In this document: positions 6,507 to 14,720 of the stretch, in pieces
How positions within the stretch are numbered: position 1 is the first letter of the stretch
How the letters are laid out: each line of letters starts with the position of its first letter
Assembly: GCA_044866075.1 (NCBI GenBank)
Contig: JBIOTQ010000042.1
Coordinates: forward strand, 1-15,677
DNA from: JBASRP01 sp044866075
Lineage (GTDB): Bacteria; Actinomycetota; AC-67
Length of the DNA: 15,677 bases
Reading direction: 5' to 3'
Position numbers and translations under genes: made by a program
Notes under the pieces: generated by a model
What the model saw: the letters and a program-made list of their open reading frames with translations, nothing else
What the model was told of the DNA's origin: nothing
Databases searched by the model: none

Positions 6507-7442
6507 TCAGCTCCCGAGCAGCTCGCGCGCCTGGGCGATGTCGCGCCGGATCTGCTCCGTCAAGGCCTCGGCGCTTTCGAACTTCACCTCGTCGCGCAGG
6601 TGATGCGTGAACTCGACGCGGATCACCTTTCCGTACAGGTCGGCGTCGACGTCGAGCGCGTGCACCTCGACGATCGGCCGGTCGCGTTCTTCGAACGTCG
6701 GGTTGTACCCCACGCTGATCACGGCCTTGTGCCGTTGGCCGTCGTGCTCGAGATAGCCCGCGTAGATCCCAACCTTCGGCAGGATCACCTTGTCCGGCAC
6801 GTCGAGGTTCGCGGTCGGGGTGCCGAGCGCGCGTCCGCGCCCGGCGCCTTTCACGACGTGGCCCTCGAGGCGGAACGGACGGCCCAGCTCTTCCGCGACG
6901 TGCTCCACGTCGCCGTCGGCGAGCTGCTTGCGGATGAGCGACGAAGACACAGCCGGCTGCCCCTTCTCCTCGCCGAGCAGCGAGAAGACGTCGACGGTGA
7001 AGCCGTGCTTCTTTCCGAGCTCGACCAGCATCTCGACCGTCCCCGTCCCGCCGTAACCAAACCGGAAATTCGCCCCGACGACGAGATGAACGGCGCCGAG
7101 CCCTGCGACGAGCACGGCCTCGATGAAATGCTCCGCCGGGAACTGGCGGAACTTGTCGTCGAAGCGCAGAACGAGAAGGACGTCGACGCCGAGCTCTTCG
7201 AAAACCTCCGCGCGCTGCCGCAGCGTCGTGATCAGCTGCGGCGCGTCGGGCGGCGAGAGAATCTCGAGCGGGTGCCGGTCGAACGTCACGACGACGGCGT
7301 TCGCGCCGCGCTTCCGGGCCTCCTCGACGACCCGCCCGATGAGCATCTGATGGCCGACGTGGACGCCGTCGAAAACACCGACCGTCGCCACGGACGGCTT
7401 CACGTCCGCGGGCAGCCCGCCGAGGCCTTGGACCGTCTTCAT
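6507..7442 (-). CDS. ribF: Bifunctional riboflavin kinase / FMN adenylyltransferase
   Basis: This enzyme phosphorylates riboflavin to FMN and adenylates FMN to FAD in the cytosol. At 311 residues it has the usual length. The N-terminal nucleotidyltransferase domain shows GVFDGVHVGHQ at 22-32 (HxGH motif, His28 and His31), VVGANFRFGYGGTG near 121-134 and SSSLIRKQL at 166-174. The C-terminal flavokinase domain shows GRALGTPTANL at about 203-213, with the PTAN ATP/Mg-binding motif, and GIYAGY at 225-230. The ATG at 7442 has GGAGG 6 bases upstream and overlaps the truB stop as ATGA, so translation is probably coupled. In this cluster type rpsO normally follows; here the next gene is a broken PD40 gene. 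I see no FMN riboswitch, as expected inside an operon. Confidence 0.97.
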   Translation of the reverse strand: MKTVQGLGGLPADVKPSVATVGVFDGVHVGHQMLIGRVVEEARKRGANAVVVTFDRHPLEILSPPDAPQLITTLRQRAEVFEELGVDVLLVLRFDDKFRQFPAEHFIEAVLVAGLGAVHLVVGANFRFGYGGTGTVEMLVELGKKHGFTVDVFSLLGEEKGQPAVSSSLIRKQLADGDVEHVAEELGRPFRLEGHVVKGAGRGRALGTPTANLDVPDKVILPKVGIYAGYLEHDGQRHKAVISVGYNPTFEERDRPIVEVHALDVDADLYGKVIRVEFTHHLRDEVKFESAEALTEQIRRDIAQARELLGS

Positions 7443-8296
7443 GCGTCGCCTCCAACGACGCAGATCGGCCGCGACTCGTCGCCGCGATCCTCCGACATCG
7501 ATACGAGGCCGTCGGGCCCCACCATCGCGTAGGGACCGGCCACGCCGATCGCCGGCAGGGTTTTGCCGTGAACGATCGCGCGTGCTTCCTCGGCGCCGAT
7601 CGTCTTGTGCGGATACCAGGCGACCGCCTCGATCATCGGTCGCAGCGAGCCGGCGATGACGTCCCGGATCTCGACCGCCGTGTCCGCTTCGAAAGGTCCG
7701 ACGCGCGTGCGCCGGAGCGCGGCGACGTGGCCGCCGACCCCCAGAGCGCGCCCGAGGTCGTGGGCCAGCGTTCGGATGTACGTGCCGCGGGAGCAGAGCA
7801 CGCGCAGGCGCACTCGCGCGTGCGGGCCGGGCTCGAATTCCTCGACCTGCAGCGACGCGATCGAGACGCGGCGGGGCGCGCGATCCACCACTTCTCCACG
7901 CCGCGCCTTCTTGTACAAACGCTCGCCTCCGACCTTGACCGCGCTCACCATCGGCGGAACCTGCTCGATCTCGCCGACGAACAACGCGGCCGCGCGCTCG
8001 ACGTCTTCCCGTGTCACGGCCGAGGCGTCCGCCGTCGCCAGGACCTCGCCGGAGGCGTCCTGCGTGCTCGTCTCCTCCCCCAGGATCACGTCCGCGAGGT
8101 ACTCCTTCTCGTGCACCTCGATGAAGCGCATCAGCCGCGTCGCGCGCCCGAGGCCCAGCACCAGCACGCCGGTCGCATCGGGGTCGAGCGTGCCCGCATG
8201 ACCGACGCGCTTCTCTCCAAGCCGCTTGCGCACGATCGCCACGGCGTCGTGCGAGGTCATCCCGGAAGGCTTGTCGATCACGAGGAGGCCGTCCAC
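7439..8296 (-). CDS. truB: tRNA pseudouridine(55) synthase
   Basis: TruB converts U55 of the tRNA T-loop to pseudouridine. From the GTG at 8296 it is 285 residues, normal for the family. The N-terminus has LLVIDKPSGMTSHD near 4-17. The catalytic motif HAGTLDPDATGVL spans 33-45, with nucleophile Asp38. Further family blocks are KEYLADVILGEETSTQD, PPMVSAVKVGGERLYKKARRG and CSRGTYIRTLAHDLG. A PUA-like C-terminal region follows. An upstream frame is open to 8413 but encodes Arg-rich shadow of nrnA. The GTG, 8 bases after the nrnA stop, puts the conserved VIDKP block at its normal distance from the start. Its ribosome site is weak, so coupling to nrnA is likely. Its stop overlaps the ribF ATG. Confidence 0.96.
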   Translation of the reverse strand: MDGLLVIDKPSGMTSHDAVAIVRKRLGEKRVGHAGTLDPDATGVLVLGLGRATRLMRFIEVHEKEYLADVILGEETSTQDASGEVLATADASAVTREDVERAAALFVGEIEQVPPMVSAVKVGGERLYKKARRGEVVDRAPRRVSIASLQVEEFEPGPHARVRLRVLCSRGTYIRTLAHDLGRALGVGGHVAALRRTRVGPFEADTAVEIRDVIAGSLRPMIEAVAWYPHKTIGAEEARAIVHGKTLPAIGVAGPYAMVGPDGLVSMSEDRGDESRPICVVGGDA

Positions 8297-8304
8297 CCGC
8301 GGCG

Positions 8305-9282
8305 CTATCCGCGGAGCTTCTCGGCGATCGCGGTCACGACGGCCCGCGGATCGCCTCCGTTGGCCGTGAAGCCGGCAGCGAACGCGTGCCCGCCGCCTCC
8401 GAAGCTCTCGCACACGGCGCCGACGTTGACCGACCCCTTCGATCGCATCGAGACCTTGTACGTCCCCGGGTCGAGCTCCTTGAGCACGCAGGCGACCTCG
8501 GCGACGTCGGCGGTGCGGATCGCGTCGATCAAGGCTTCGGTGTCCTCCATCCCGACGCCGTGCTCCTGCAGGTCCCTATCCGTGATCCACGTCCAGATCA
8601 TGCTCGCCTCGGGGACGAGCTCGGCGCGGTCCAGCGCGACGCCGAGGACCTTCAGGTACCCCACCGGGTGCGTGTCGTAGACGAGCCGCGCGATCTCGTC
8701 GTGCGCGATCCCGTACGAGATGAGGTCGCCGGCGATGGCGTGGATCTCCGGCGTGGTGTTGCGGTACTTGAACGATCCCGTGTCCGTGAGGATGCCCGTG
8801 TAGAGGCAGGACGCGATGTCGCGGTCGAGCTCGATCCCCATTCGCTTGATCAGGTGGTAGACGACGACCGCGCTGGCGGCGACCTCGGGATCGATCAGGT
8901 TGACCGTGCCGAAGGAGTCGTTCGACACGTGGTGGTCGACGACGACGAGGGTCTGGGCTGCGCGCGCGTTGGGCTCCAGGGTCCCGAGCCGCTCGAACGA
9001 CCCGCAGTCGAACGTGACCATCAGCTCGGGACCGGCGGGGACTTTCTCGGGCGGCGACAGTCCGTCCAGGCCGGGCAGGAACGCGTAGTGGCGCGGACCG
9101 GTGAACGGCTCGCTCCCCCACGACGCAACCGCGTCGCGTCCGGTCTTCTTCAGCGCCAACTGCAGCGCGAGCATCGAGCCGAGCGCGTCCCCGTCCGGCC
9201 CTTGATGGCACGCGAGCACGATCTGACCCGCGCCCTCGATGACGCCGATCGCCTCTTTCCAAGCCTGATCCGAGATGCTCAT
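8305..9282 (-). CDS. nrnA: DHH/DHHA1 phosphoesterase (nanoRNase / pAp phosphatase type)
   Basis: Enzymes of this type degrade 2-5 base RNA oligomers and/or dephosphorylate 3'-phosphoadenosine 5'-phosphate; actinobacterial members can also act on cyclic dinucleotide products. The 325-residue protein has the DHH motifs in order: HQGPDGDALGS at 26-36, FDCGS at 91-95, VVDHHVSN at 114-121 and TDTGSFKYR near 166-174. The DHHA1 substrate-binding motif GGGGHAFAAG is at 295-304. All metal ligands appear intact. The ATG at 9282 overlaps the rbfA stop as ATGA with GAGGG about 7 bases upstream. It lies between rbfA and truB, its usual place in Actinobacteria and Firmicutes. Which substrate dominates in this lineage cannot be told from the sequence. 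Confidence 0.93.
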   Translation of the reverse strand: MSISDQAWKEAIGVIEGAGQIVLACHQGPDGDALGSMLALQLALKKTGRDAVASWGSEPFTGPRHYAFLPGLDGLSPPEKVPAGPELMVTFDCGSFERLGTLEPNARAAQTLVVVDHHVSNDSFGTVNLIDPEVAASAVVVYHLIKRMGIELDRDIASCLYTGILTDTGSFKYRNTTPEIHAIAGDLISYGIAHDEIARLVYDTHPVGYLKVLGVALDRAELVPEASMIWTWITDRDLQEHGVGMEDTEALIDAIRTADVAEVACVLKELDPGTYKVSMRSKGSVNVGAVCESFGGGGHAFAAGFTANGGDPRAVVTAIAEKLRG

Positions 9283-9653
9283 GTTGCGCCCTCGTTGTCG
9301 GTGTCATTGCGGTGCACGCCTTCGAGCAAGGACTCGATGCGCTGGGTGCGCTCGGGGATCGGGTCCTCGGCGAACTCCAGCGTCGGCGCGAAGCGCAGCC
9401 GTACCTCGTGTGCAACAGCGGTGCGCAGATGTTTGGTCGCGCGGCGCAGTGCGTCGCGCGTCGCCGCCTTCTCGACGTCGCTGCCGTACACGGTATAGAA
9501 GGCCTTCGCGTGGCGGAGGTCGGGTGACATCGTGACGTCCGTGATCGTCACGAAGCCCACCCCCGGGTCTTTCAACCGCTCGACCTGCGACGCGAGCACC
9601 TCTTTGATGGCCTCCCGGACGCGTGCCGCGCGTGGATAGCTCGCGTGGCTCAT
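9279..9653 (-). CDS. rbfA: 30S ribosome-binding factor A
   Basis: RbfA binds the immature 30S subunit near the 5' end of 16S rRNA and is needed for late maturation. At 124 residues it is a single type II KH domain of normal length. Hallmarks are the N-terminal R..RV.EAIKEVLA helix, the strand block DPGVGFVTITDVTMSPDLRHAKAFYTVYG near 29-57, and the C-terminal LRFAPTLEFAEDP. The ATG at 9653 has no Shine-Dalgarno sequence. A TAGACT hexamer ends 6 bases upstream and a GC-rich hairpin lies before it. This suggests rbfA and the genes after it have a promoter of their own, perhaps because a non-canonical gene now separates them from the upstream operon. The stop overlaps the nrnA start. Confidence 0.96.
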   Translation of the reverse strand: MSHASYPRAARVREAIKEVLASQVERLKDPGVGFVTITDVTMSPDLRHAKAFYTVYGSDVEKAATRDALRRATKHLRTAVAHEVRLRFAPTLEFAEDPIPERTQRIESLLEGVHRNDTDNEGAT

Positions 9654-9659
9654 GCGGAC

Positions 9660-9665
9660 AGTCTA
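9660..9665 (-). promoter_or_regulatory. Candidate -10 box (TAGACT) for rbfA
   Basis: TAGACT on the minus strand ends 6 bases before the rbfA ATG, in a gap with no Shine-Dalgarno sequence. The geometry fits a leaderless message. There is no visible -35. It would drive rbfA-nrnA-truB-ribF independently of the upstream operon. Confidence 0.38.
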
Positions 9666-9670
9666 TCGGG

Positions 9671-9691
9671 GCGGCCGGGCCGCCCGGCCGC
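9671..9691 (-). other. GC-rich hairpin between the propeller-like gene and rbfA
   Basis: GCGGCCGGG-CGG-CCCGGCCGC is a perfect 9-bp stem with a 3-base loop, 8 bases after the stop of the upstream gene. No T-run follows on either strand, so it is at best a non-canonical (L-shaped) terminator or a 3'-end stabiliser. Its position just before a candidate rbfA promoter would suit a transcription-unit boundary. Confidence 0.5.
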
Positions 9692-9699
9692 TGCGCGAC

Positions 9700-10872
9700 T
9701 CAACGGAGCCAGCCGAGGTATGTGAGGGTTTCGCCCGTCTCGGGCTCTTGCGCGATCGTCGTCGCGATGCCGCCCTCGAGGAGCACGAAAGCGGAACGGC
9801 TCGCGACGGTCGTTCGGATCACGAAGACGTCGTCCGGCAGGATCGCGAGGCCGGCGCCGCCGCCTGCCGGCACCCCGCGCGGCGCGGGCTGCCGTTCGCC
9901 CTCGGCCGAGTAGAGCTCGAGCCGCGCGCCCCCGCCCTCCGAGATCGGACGGTGCACAAGAATCAGGTCGCCTCCTTGTGAGATCGCGTCGACGCGGAAT
10001 GGATAGTCGGACGCGCGACGGATGATGTCCGAACCGGCCTCTCCCGCCGCGAGCCGGCGGAGGTAGTACGGCGCTGCAGGACATCCTTCGGGAGGCTGAC
10101 CGCCAGGGCAGCGGCGTTCGGTTTCGGTTCCGTAATAGAGCGCTTGTCCGGACGGGGCAACGGCCAGGTAGAACAAGATCGTGGACGATGTCCCCGGCAC
10201 ACGTGTGGACCCTGCCGTGGTCGTGTCGAGTGCGTACAGACCCGGAGTCCCCGCGTCGCACTCGCAGTACGGGACTTCGTAGAGGACCGTTCCGCCGAGG
10301 CTCCATCCGACCGGCATCAACGGTTCCTCCGGGTACTGGCCCCGCTTCGTTCGCTTGATGTTCGTCGGTTTCTTCGTTTGCAGATCGACAACGACGGTCG
10401 TGGGGTCGATTCCGGTCGTCGCGATCGCCACCCTGCGATCGTCCGTAGAGACGAGCGCTCCCTTGAACGCGGTTCCCGCAGCCGCTGGAATCTGCAGCAC
10501 ATGCGCGAGGCCTCGACGCGTCACCGACCACAGGTTGCCGTCCGACATGGTGAACGCAACGAGCCGACCGCTCCCGGACTGGCGCCCGGATTCGGCAAGC
10601 GAGATGAGACCCTCGACGCGCCCCAGCGAGATCGACCTCGTGCCCGCGACGTCGAACGCCAGGATCTCGTTCCCGAGCGCGTAGACGACGAAGGGCCCGT
10701 CGCCGCTGAGGCCCGGCGTTGCCGACGGGCTGGCGGACGGCGTGACGGAGGGGCTCGCTTCCGCCGAGGGCTCCTGCCGGTCACTGCGCGTGACGGCCAC
10801 CACCGCGACCAGCGCCGCGAGGCCTAGCGTCGCCACCAGCGCGACCACGTGCCAGATCGAACGGTTCTCCAT
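9700..10872 (-). CDS. Membrane-anchored extracytoplasmic protein with propeller-like repeats, unknown function
   Basis: The 390-residue protein has one N-terminal membrane helix (about 7-27), then a Ser/Pro/Thr/Ala-rich flexible linker (about 33-57), then a beta-rich region with recurring strand-turn units: FVVYALGNEILAFD, RLVAFTMSDGNLWSV, RRVAIATTGIDPTTVVVDL, TVLYEVPYCECDAG and LILVHRPISEGG. These resemble the blades of PD40/WD40-like propellers, but no diagnostic TolB motif is certain. Cys pairs (CEC and C-8-C) in that region may form disulfides outside the cell. An N-in, C-out topology is inferred. The ATG at 10872 begins 4 bases after the DUF503 stop, with AGGGA overlapping that stop. It breaks the usual infB-ylxP-rbfA order. 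A sensor, anchor or surface-binding role is possible; I assign no function. Confidence 0.75.
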   Translation of the reverse strand: MENRSIWHVVALVATLGLAALVAVVAVTRSDRQEPSAEASPSVTPSASPSATPGLSGDGPFVVYALGNEILAFDVAGTRSISLGRVEGLISLAESGRQSGSGRLVAFTMSDGNLWSVTRRGLAHVLQIPAAAGTAFKGALVSTDDRRVAIATTGIDPTTVVVDLQTKKPTNIKRTKRGQYPEEPLMPVGWSLGGTVLYEVPYCECDAGTPGLYALDTTTAGSTRVPGTSSTILFYLAVAPSGQALYYGTETERRCPGGQPPEGCPAAPYYLRRLAAGEAGSDIIRRASDYPFRVDAISQGGDLILVHRPISEGGGARLELYSAEGERQPAPRGVPAGGGAGLAILPDDVFVIRTTVASRSAFVLLEGGIATTIAQEPETGETLTYLGWLR

Positions 10873-10876
10873 GTCC

Positions 10877-11167
10877 CTATTCAGGAGTTACGAGCTCGAC
10901 GTGCACATCGATCGTTTCGACGCGCGGATACGTCTCGACGTGGCGCTCGAGCTCGTGCAGGACGCGGCGGACGTGGAACTGCGTGTCGGCGATCACCGAG
11001 ACGCCGAGCGTCGCGCGCTGGTGCACATCTTGATCCGCGACCTCGGCCACGGCGGCGTTGAACTTCTGCTTGATGAGTCCGGTGAGGCCGCGGATCGCGG
11101 AGCGCTTCTCCTTGAGGGACGTGCAGCCGGGGATCCGCAATTCGATGCGAGCGATGCCGACGAACAC
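10877..11167 (-). CDS. DUF503 (YlxP-like) family protein
   Basis: The 96-residue length and sequence match the DUF503 family, which sits after infB in many Gram-positive bacteria (YlxP in Bacillus). Typical features are the opening VGIARIELRIPG, the block SLKEKRSAIRGLTGLIKQKFNAAVAEV near 17-43, QRATLGVSVIADT near 50-62 and a C-terminal amphipathic strand. It is small, soluble and dimer-like. Its exact role is not settled, although the location suggests a link to ribosome assembly or translation. The start is GTG at 11167, 6 bases after the infB stop, with only a weak AGG as ribosome site, so it is probably coupled to infB. Its stop lies 4 bases before the membrane-anchored propeller gene. Confidence 0.92.
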   Translation of the reverse strand: MFVGIARIELRIPGCTSLKEKRSAIRGLTGLIKQKFNAAVAEVADQDVHQRATLGVSVIADTQFHVRRVLHELERHVETYPRVETIDVHVELVTPE

Positions 11168-11173
11168 GGACGC

Positions 11174-13312
11174 CTAGGCGCGTACGATCTCGCGGATCTC
11201 GTAGGCCTCGAGGACGTCGCCTTCTTTGATGTCCTGGAAGTTGTCGATGCCGATGCCGCACTCGTAGCCCTGCTGCACCTCGCGCGCGTCGTCCTTGAAG
11301 CGTTTCAGCGATGAGATCTGCGAGTCGGCGAGCACGACGCCCTCGCGGAGCAGCCGCACCTTCGCGTTGCGCGTGATCGTTCCTTCCTCGACGTAGCAGC
11401 CGGCGATCAAGCCGATCTTCGGGACCTTGAACGTCTGCCGCACGACGGCCCGGCCGAGCACGCGCTCCTCGTACTCGGGCTTCAACATGCCCTGGAGCGC
11501 AGCCTCCACGTCTTCGACCAGCTTGTAGATGATCTGGTAGGTGCGGATGTCGACGCTCTCCTTCTCGGCGAGCTGCCGCGCGCCGGGGTCGGGCCGCACG
11601 TTGAAGCCGATCACGACGGCACCGGACGCTTGCGCGAGCGAGACGTCGTTCTCGCTGATCGCTCCGACCGCCTTGTGCAAGACGCGGACGCGCACGTCGC
11701 CGACCTCGATCTTGGAGAGCGCGTCGTCGATCGCTTCGAGAGATCCCTGCACGTCGGCCTTGAGGATCACGTTCAGCTCGCTGATCTCGCCCTCGCCGAT
11801 CTGCGCGAACAGCTCCTCCATCGTGACCCGCTTCTGCGAGACCAGCTCGGCCGCGCGCTGCCTGTGGAGCCGCTCCTGGGCGATGTGGCGAGCTGTACGC
11901 TCGTCGTCGACGACGGTGAACGTGTCGCCGGCTTGCGGGACGGTCGAGAAGCCGAGAACCTGAACCGGCGTCCCCGGCGGCGCCTCCGTCACCTGGCGGC
12001 CGTGCTCGTCGAGCATCGCGCGCACGCGCGCCCACGCGCCGCCGCACACGATGGCGTCGCCGATCTTCAGCGTGCCGCGCTGGACGAGGACGGTCGCGAC
12101 GGGGCCGCGGCCCTTGTCGAGGTGCGCCTCGATGGCCACGCCGCGCGCCGCCGCCTTCGAGTTGGCCTTCAGCTCCTGGATGTCGGCGACCAGAAGCAGC
12201 ATGTCGAGCAGCTGGTCGATGTTCTGACCGGTCTTCGCGGAGACGTCGACGTAGATCGCGTCGCCGCCCCACTCCTCCGGCACGAGCTCTTGTTCGGTGA
12301 GCTGCTGGCGCACGCGGGTCGGATCGGCTTCCGGTTTGTCGACCTTGTTCACGGCCACGACGATCGGCACGCCGGCCGCTCGCGCGTGCGACAGGGCCTC
12401 GAGCGTCTGCGGCTTCACCCCGTCATCGGCCGCGACCACCAGCACCGCGATGTCGGTCGCGGCGGCGCCACGCGCGCGCATCTGCGTGAACGCTTCGTGG
12501 CCCGGCGTGTCGATGAAGGTGATCTTCCGTCCGTTCTTGACCGTCTGGTAGGCACCGATGTGCTGCGTGATTCCGCCGGCCTCGCCGGCCACGACATCGG
12601 TCTGACGGATCGAGTCGAGCAGCTTCGTCTTCCCGTGGTCCACGTGCCCCATCACGGTGATGACCGGCGGGCGCGGCTTGAGATCCTCCGGCGTGTCGTC
12701 CTCGACCGGGATCTCTTCCGACTCGTCGCCGGGAGAGACGATCTGGACCTGGAACCCGTAGTCCGAGGCGATCAGCTCGATCGCCTCGTCGGAGAGCGAC
12801 TGCGTGATCGTCACCATCTCGCCGAGGGTGAACAGCTTCTTGATGATGTCGGTGGCCGCGATCGAGAGCTTGGCCCCGAGCTCCTGCACGGTGATCCCAC
12901 GCGGGACCGAGACGGCCCTCAGCGTCGCGGCCTGGCCGTCGCCCTCGGCGGGCGCCGCCGCGGGGGCGACCTCGGCGGCCGGGGCTGCCGCCGCCGCGGG
13001 CGTCACCGAAGCAGGGGCTTGGGCGGTCTTGGCCGGGCGCGGCGCGACGGGCGGGGCGGCGGGCGCGGTGCGCTCGGCGCTCGGACGCTGCGCGGCCGGC
13101 GCGGAGCGGCGCGCCGGACGGGCGGCCTTCTGGCGCGCGGCCTGCGGGGTGAGCGTGCCCTTGGAGGCCGCCTCCTTCAGCTTCGCCGCGACGTCGTCCT
13201 CGACCGTCGACGAGTGGCTCTTCGCGACCACGCCCATGGAGGCGAGCGCGGAGAGAACATCCCGGCTCGACATGCCGAGCTCTTTGGCCAGTTCGTAAAC
13301 CCGTCTGCTCAT
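11174..13312 (-). CDS. infB: Translation initiation factor IF-2
   Basis: IF-2 is the GTPase that brings fMet-tRNA to the 30S subunit and promotes 50S joining. The 712-residue protein begins with an IF2_N helix (RRVYELAKELGMSSRDVL), followed by an Ala/Pro-rich linker at about 55-130 and a second IF2_N-type module at about 131-195. The GTPase domain has G1 GHVDHGKT at 222-229, GGIT at 246-249, G3 DTPGH at 268-272, G4 NKVD at 322-325 and G5 SAK at 358-360. Domains II, III and IV follow, with intact GFNVRPD and the C-terminal fMet-tRNA-binding barrel (GYECGIGIDNFQDIKEGD). It is shorter than the roughly 900-1000 residues usual in Streptomyces and mycobacteria because the linker is short. The ATG overlaps the ylxR stop as ATGA. 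Confidence 0.98.
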   Translation of the reverse strand: MSRRVYELAKELGMSSRDVLSALASMGVVAKSHSSTVEDDVAAKLKEAASKGTLTPQAARQKAARPARRSAPAAQRPSAERTAPAAPPVAPRPAKTAQAPASVTPAAAAAPAAEVAPAAAPAEGDGQAATLRAVSVPRGITVQELGAKLSIAATDIIKKLFTLGEMVTITQSLSDEAIELIASDYGFQVQIVSPGDESEEIPVEDDTPEDLKPRPPVITVMGHVDHGKTKLLDSIRQTDVVAGEAGGITQHIGAYQTVKNGRKITFIDTPGHEAFTQMRARGAAATDIAVLVVAADDGVKPQTLEALSHARAAGVPIVVAVNKVDKPEADPTRVRQQLTEQELVPEEWGGDAIYVDVSAKTGQNIDQLLDMLLLVADIQELKANSKAAARGVAIEAHLDKGRGPVATVLVQRGTLKIGDAIVCGGAWARVRAMLDEHGRQVTEAPPGTPVQVLGFSTVPQAGDTFTVVDDERTARHIAQERLHRQRAAELVSQKRVTMEELFAQIGEGEISELNVILKADVQGSLEAIDDALSKIEVGDVRVRVLHKAVGAISENDVSLAQASGAVVIGFNVRPDPGARQLAEKESVDIRTYQIIYKLVEDVEAALQGMLKPEYEERVLGRAVVRQTFKVPKIGLIAGCYVEEGTITRNAKVRLLREGVVLADSQISSLKRFKDDAREVQQGYECGIGIDNFQDIKEGDVLEAYEIREIVRA

Positions 13313-13569
13313 ACCCTCGCGCTCGTCAGCTCCAAGAAATCCCTCTCGATCTCAGCAAAATCTATGTGTTTCGCCCGCAGCGCTCCAGCCAGGCGGCGCC
13401 GCGCGCGGCCGAAGCAACTCGGATCGGGGCACACGTACGCGCCCCGTCCCGGCGCGGTTCCCGCCGCATCGACCGCGACCGCTCCGCCGGCCGTGCGCAC
13501 CAACCGCACCATCTCGCGGCCGGGCCGGAGGCGACGACACCCGACGCAGGTGCGGCCGCGGGCGGCCAG
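13309..13569 (-). CDS. ylxR: YlxR/RnpM family nucleic-acid-binding protein, probable CTG start
   Basis: YlxR (DUF448) is a small RNA-binding protein encoded between nusA and infB; in Bacillus it has been reported to modulate RNase P (RnpM). Starting at the first in-frame ATG (13512) would give 67 residues and lose the conserved N-terminal block. The frame upstream encodes RTCVGCRRLRPGREMVRLVRT, the family signature with CVGC, so the gene must begin earlier. A CTG at 13569 lies 8 bases after a perfect AAGGAGG inside the nusA end, with 1 base between the nusA TGA and the CTG; no ATG, GTG or TTG fits. This gives 86 residues. The second signature, GRGAYVCPDPSCFGRARRRL, follows. The C-terminal tail is acidic. 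The stop overlaps the infB ATG. The family is secure; the CTG start is inferred. Confidence 0.88.
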   Translation of the reverse strand: MAARGRTCVGCRRLRPGREMVRLVRTAGGAVAVDAAGTAPGRGAYVCPDPSCFGRARRRLAGALRAKHIDFAEIERDFLELTSARV

Positions 13570-13570
13570 G

Positions 13571-14665
<1,095 letters not shown>

Positions 14666-14680
14666 CTCTTCCTCTACTAT

Positions 14681-14712
14681 CGGGGCCTATCGCTTCACTA
14701 CTTCAGGCCCCG
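14681..14712 (-). other. Hairpin in the rimP-nusA gap, upstream of the nusA ribosome site
   Basis: In the mRNA, CGGGGCCT (14712-14705) pairs perfectly with AGGCCCCG (14688-14681), closing a 16-base loop that contains GAAGTAGTGAAG. It begins 8 bases after the rimP stop and ends 15 bases before the nusA ATG, just ahead of the GAGG ribosome site. No T-run follows, so it is not an intrinsic terminator. It could be a processing site, a pause site or a translational control element. Only the pairing is observed. Confidence 0.5.
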
Positions 14713-14720
14713 AACCCCTC

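Noticed and set aside
6037..7455. A 472-codon minus-strand open frame running through ribF into the PD40 remnant
   Set aside because: The first two thirds are an Arg-rich out-of-frame shadow of ribF; only the part from about 6471 on is real and is reported as the pseudogene.
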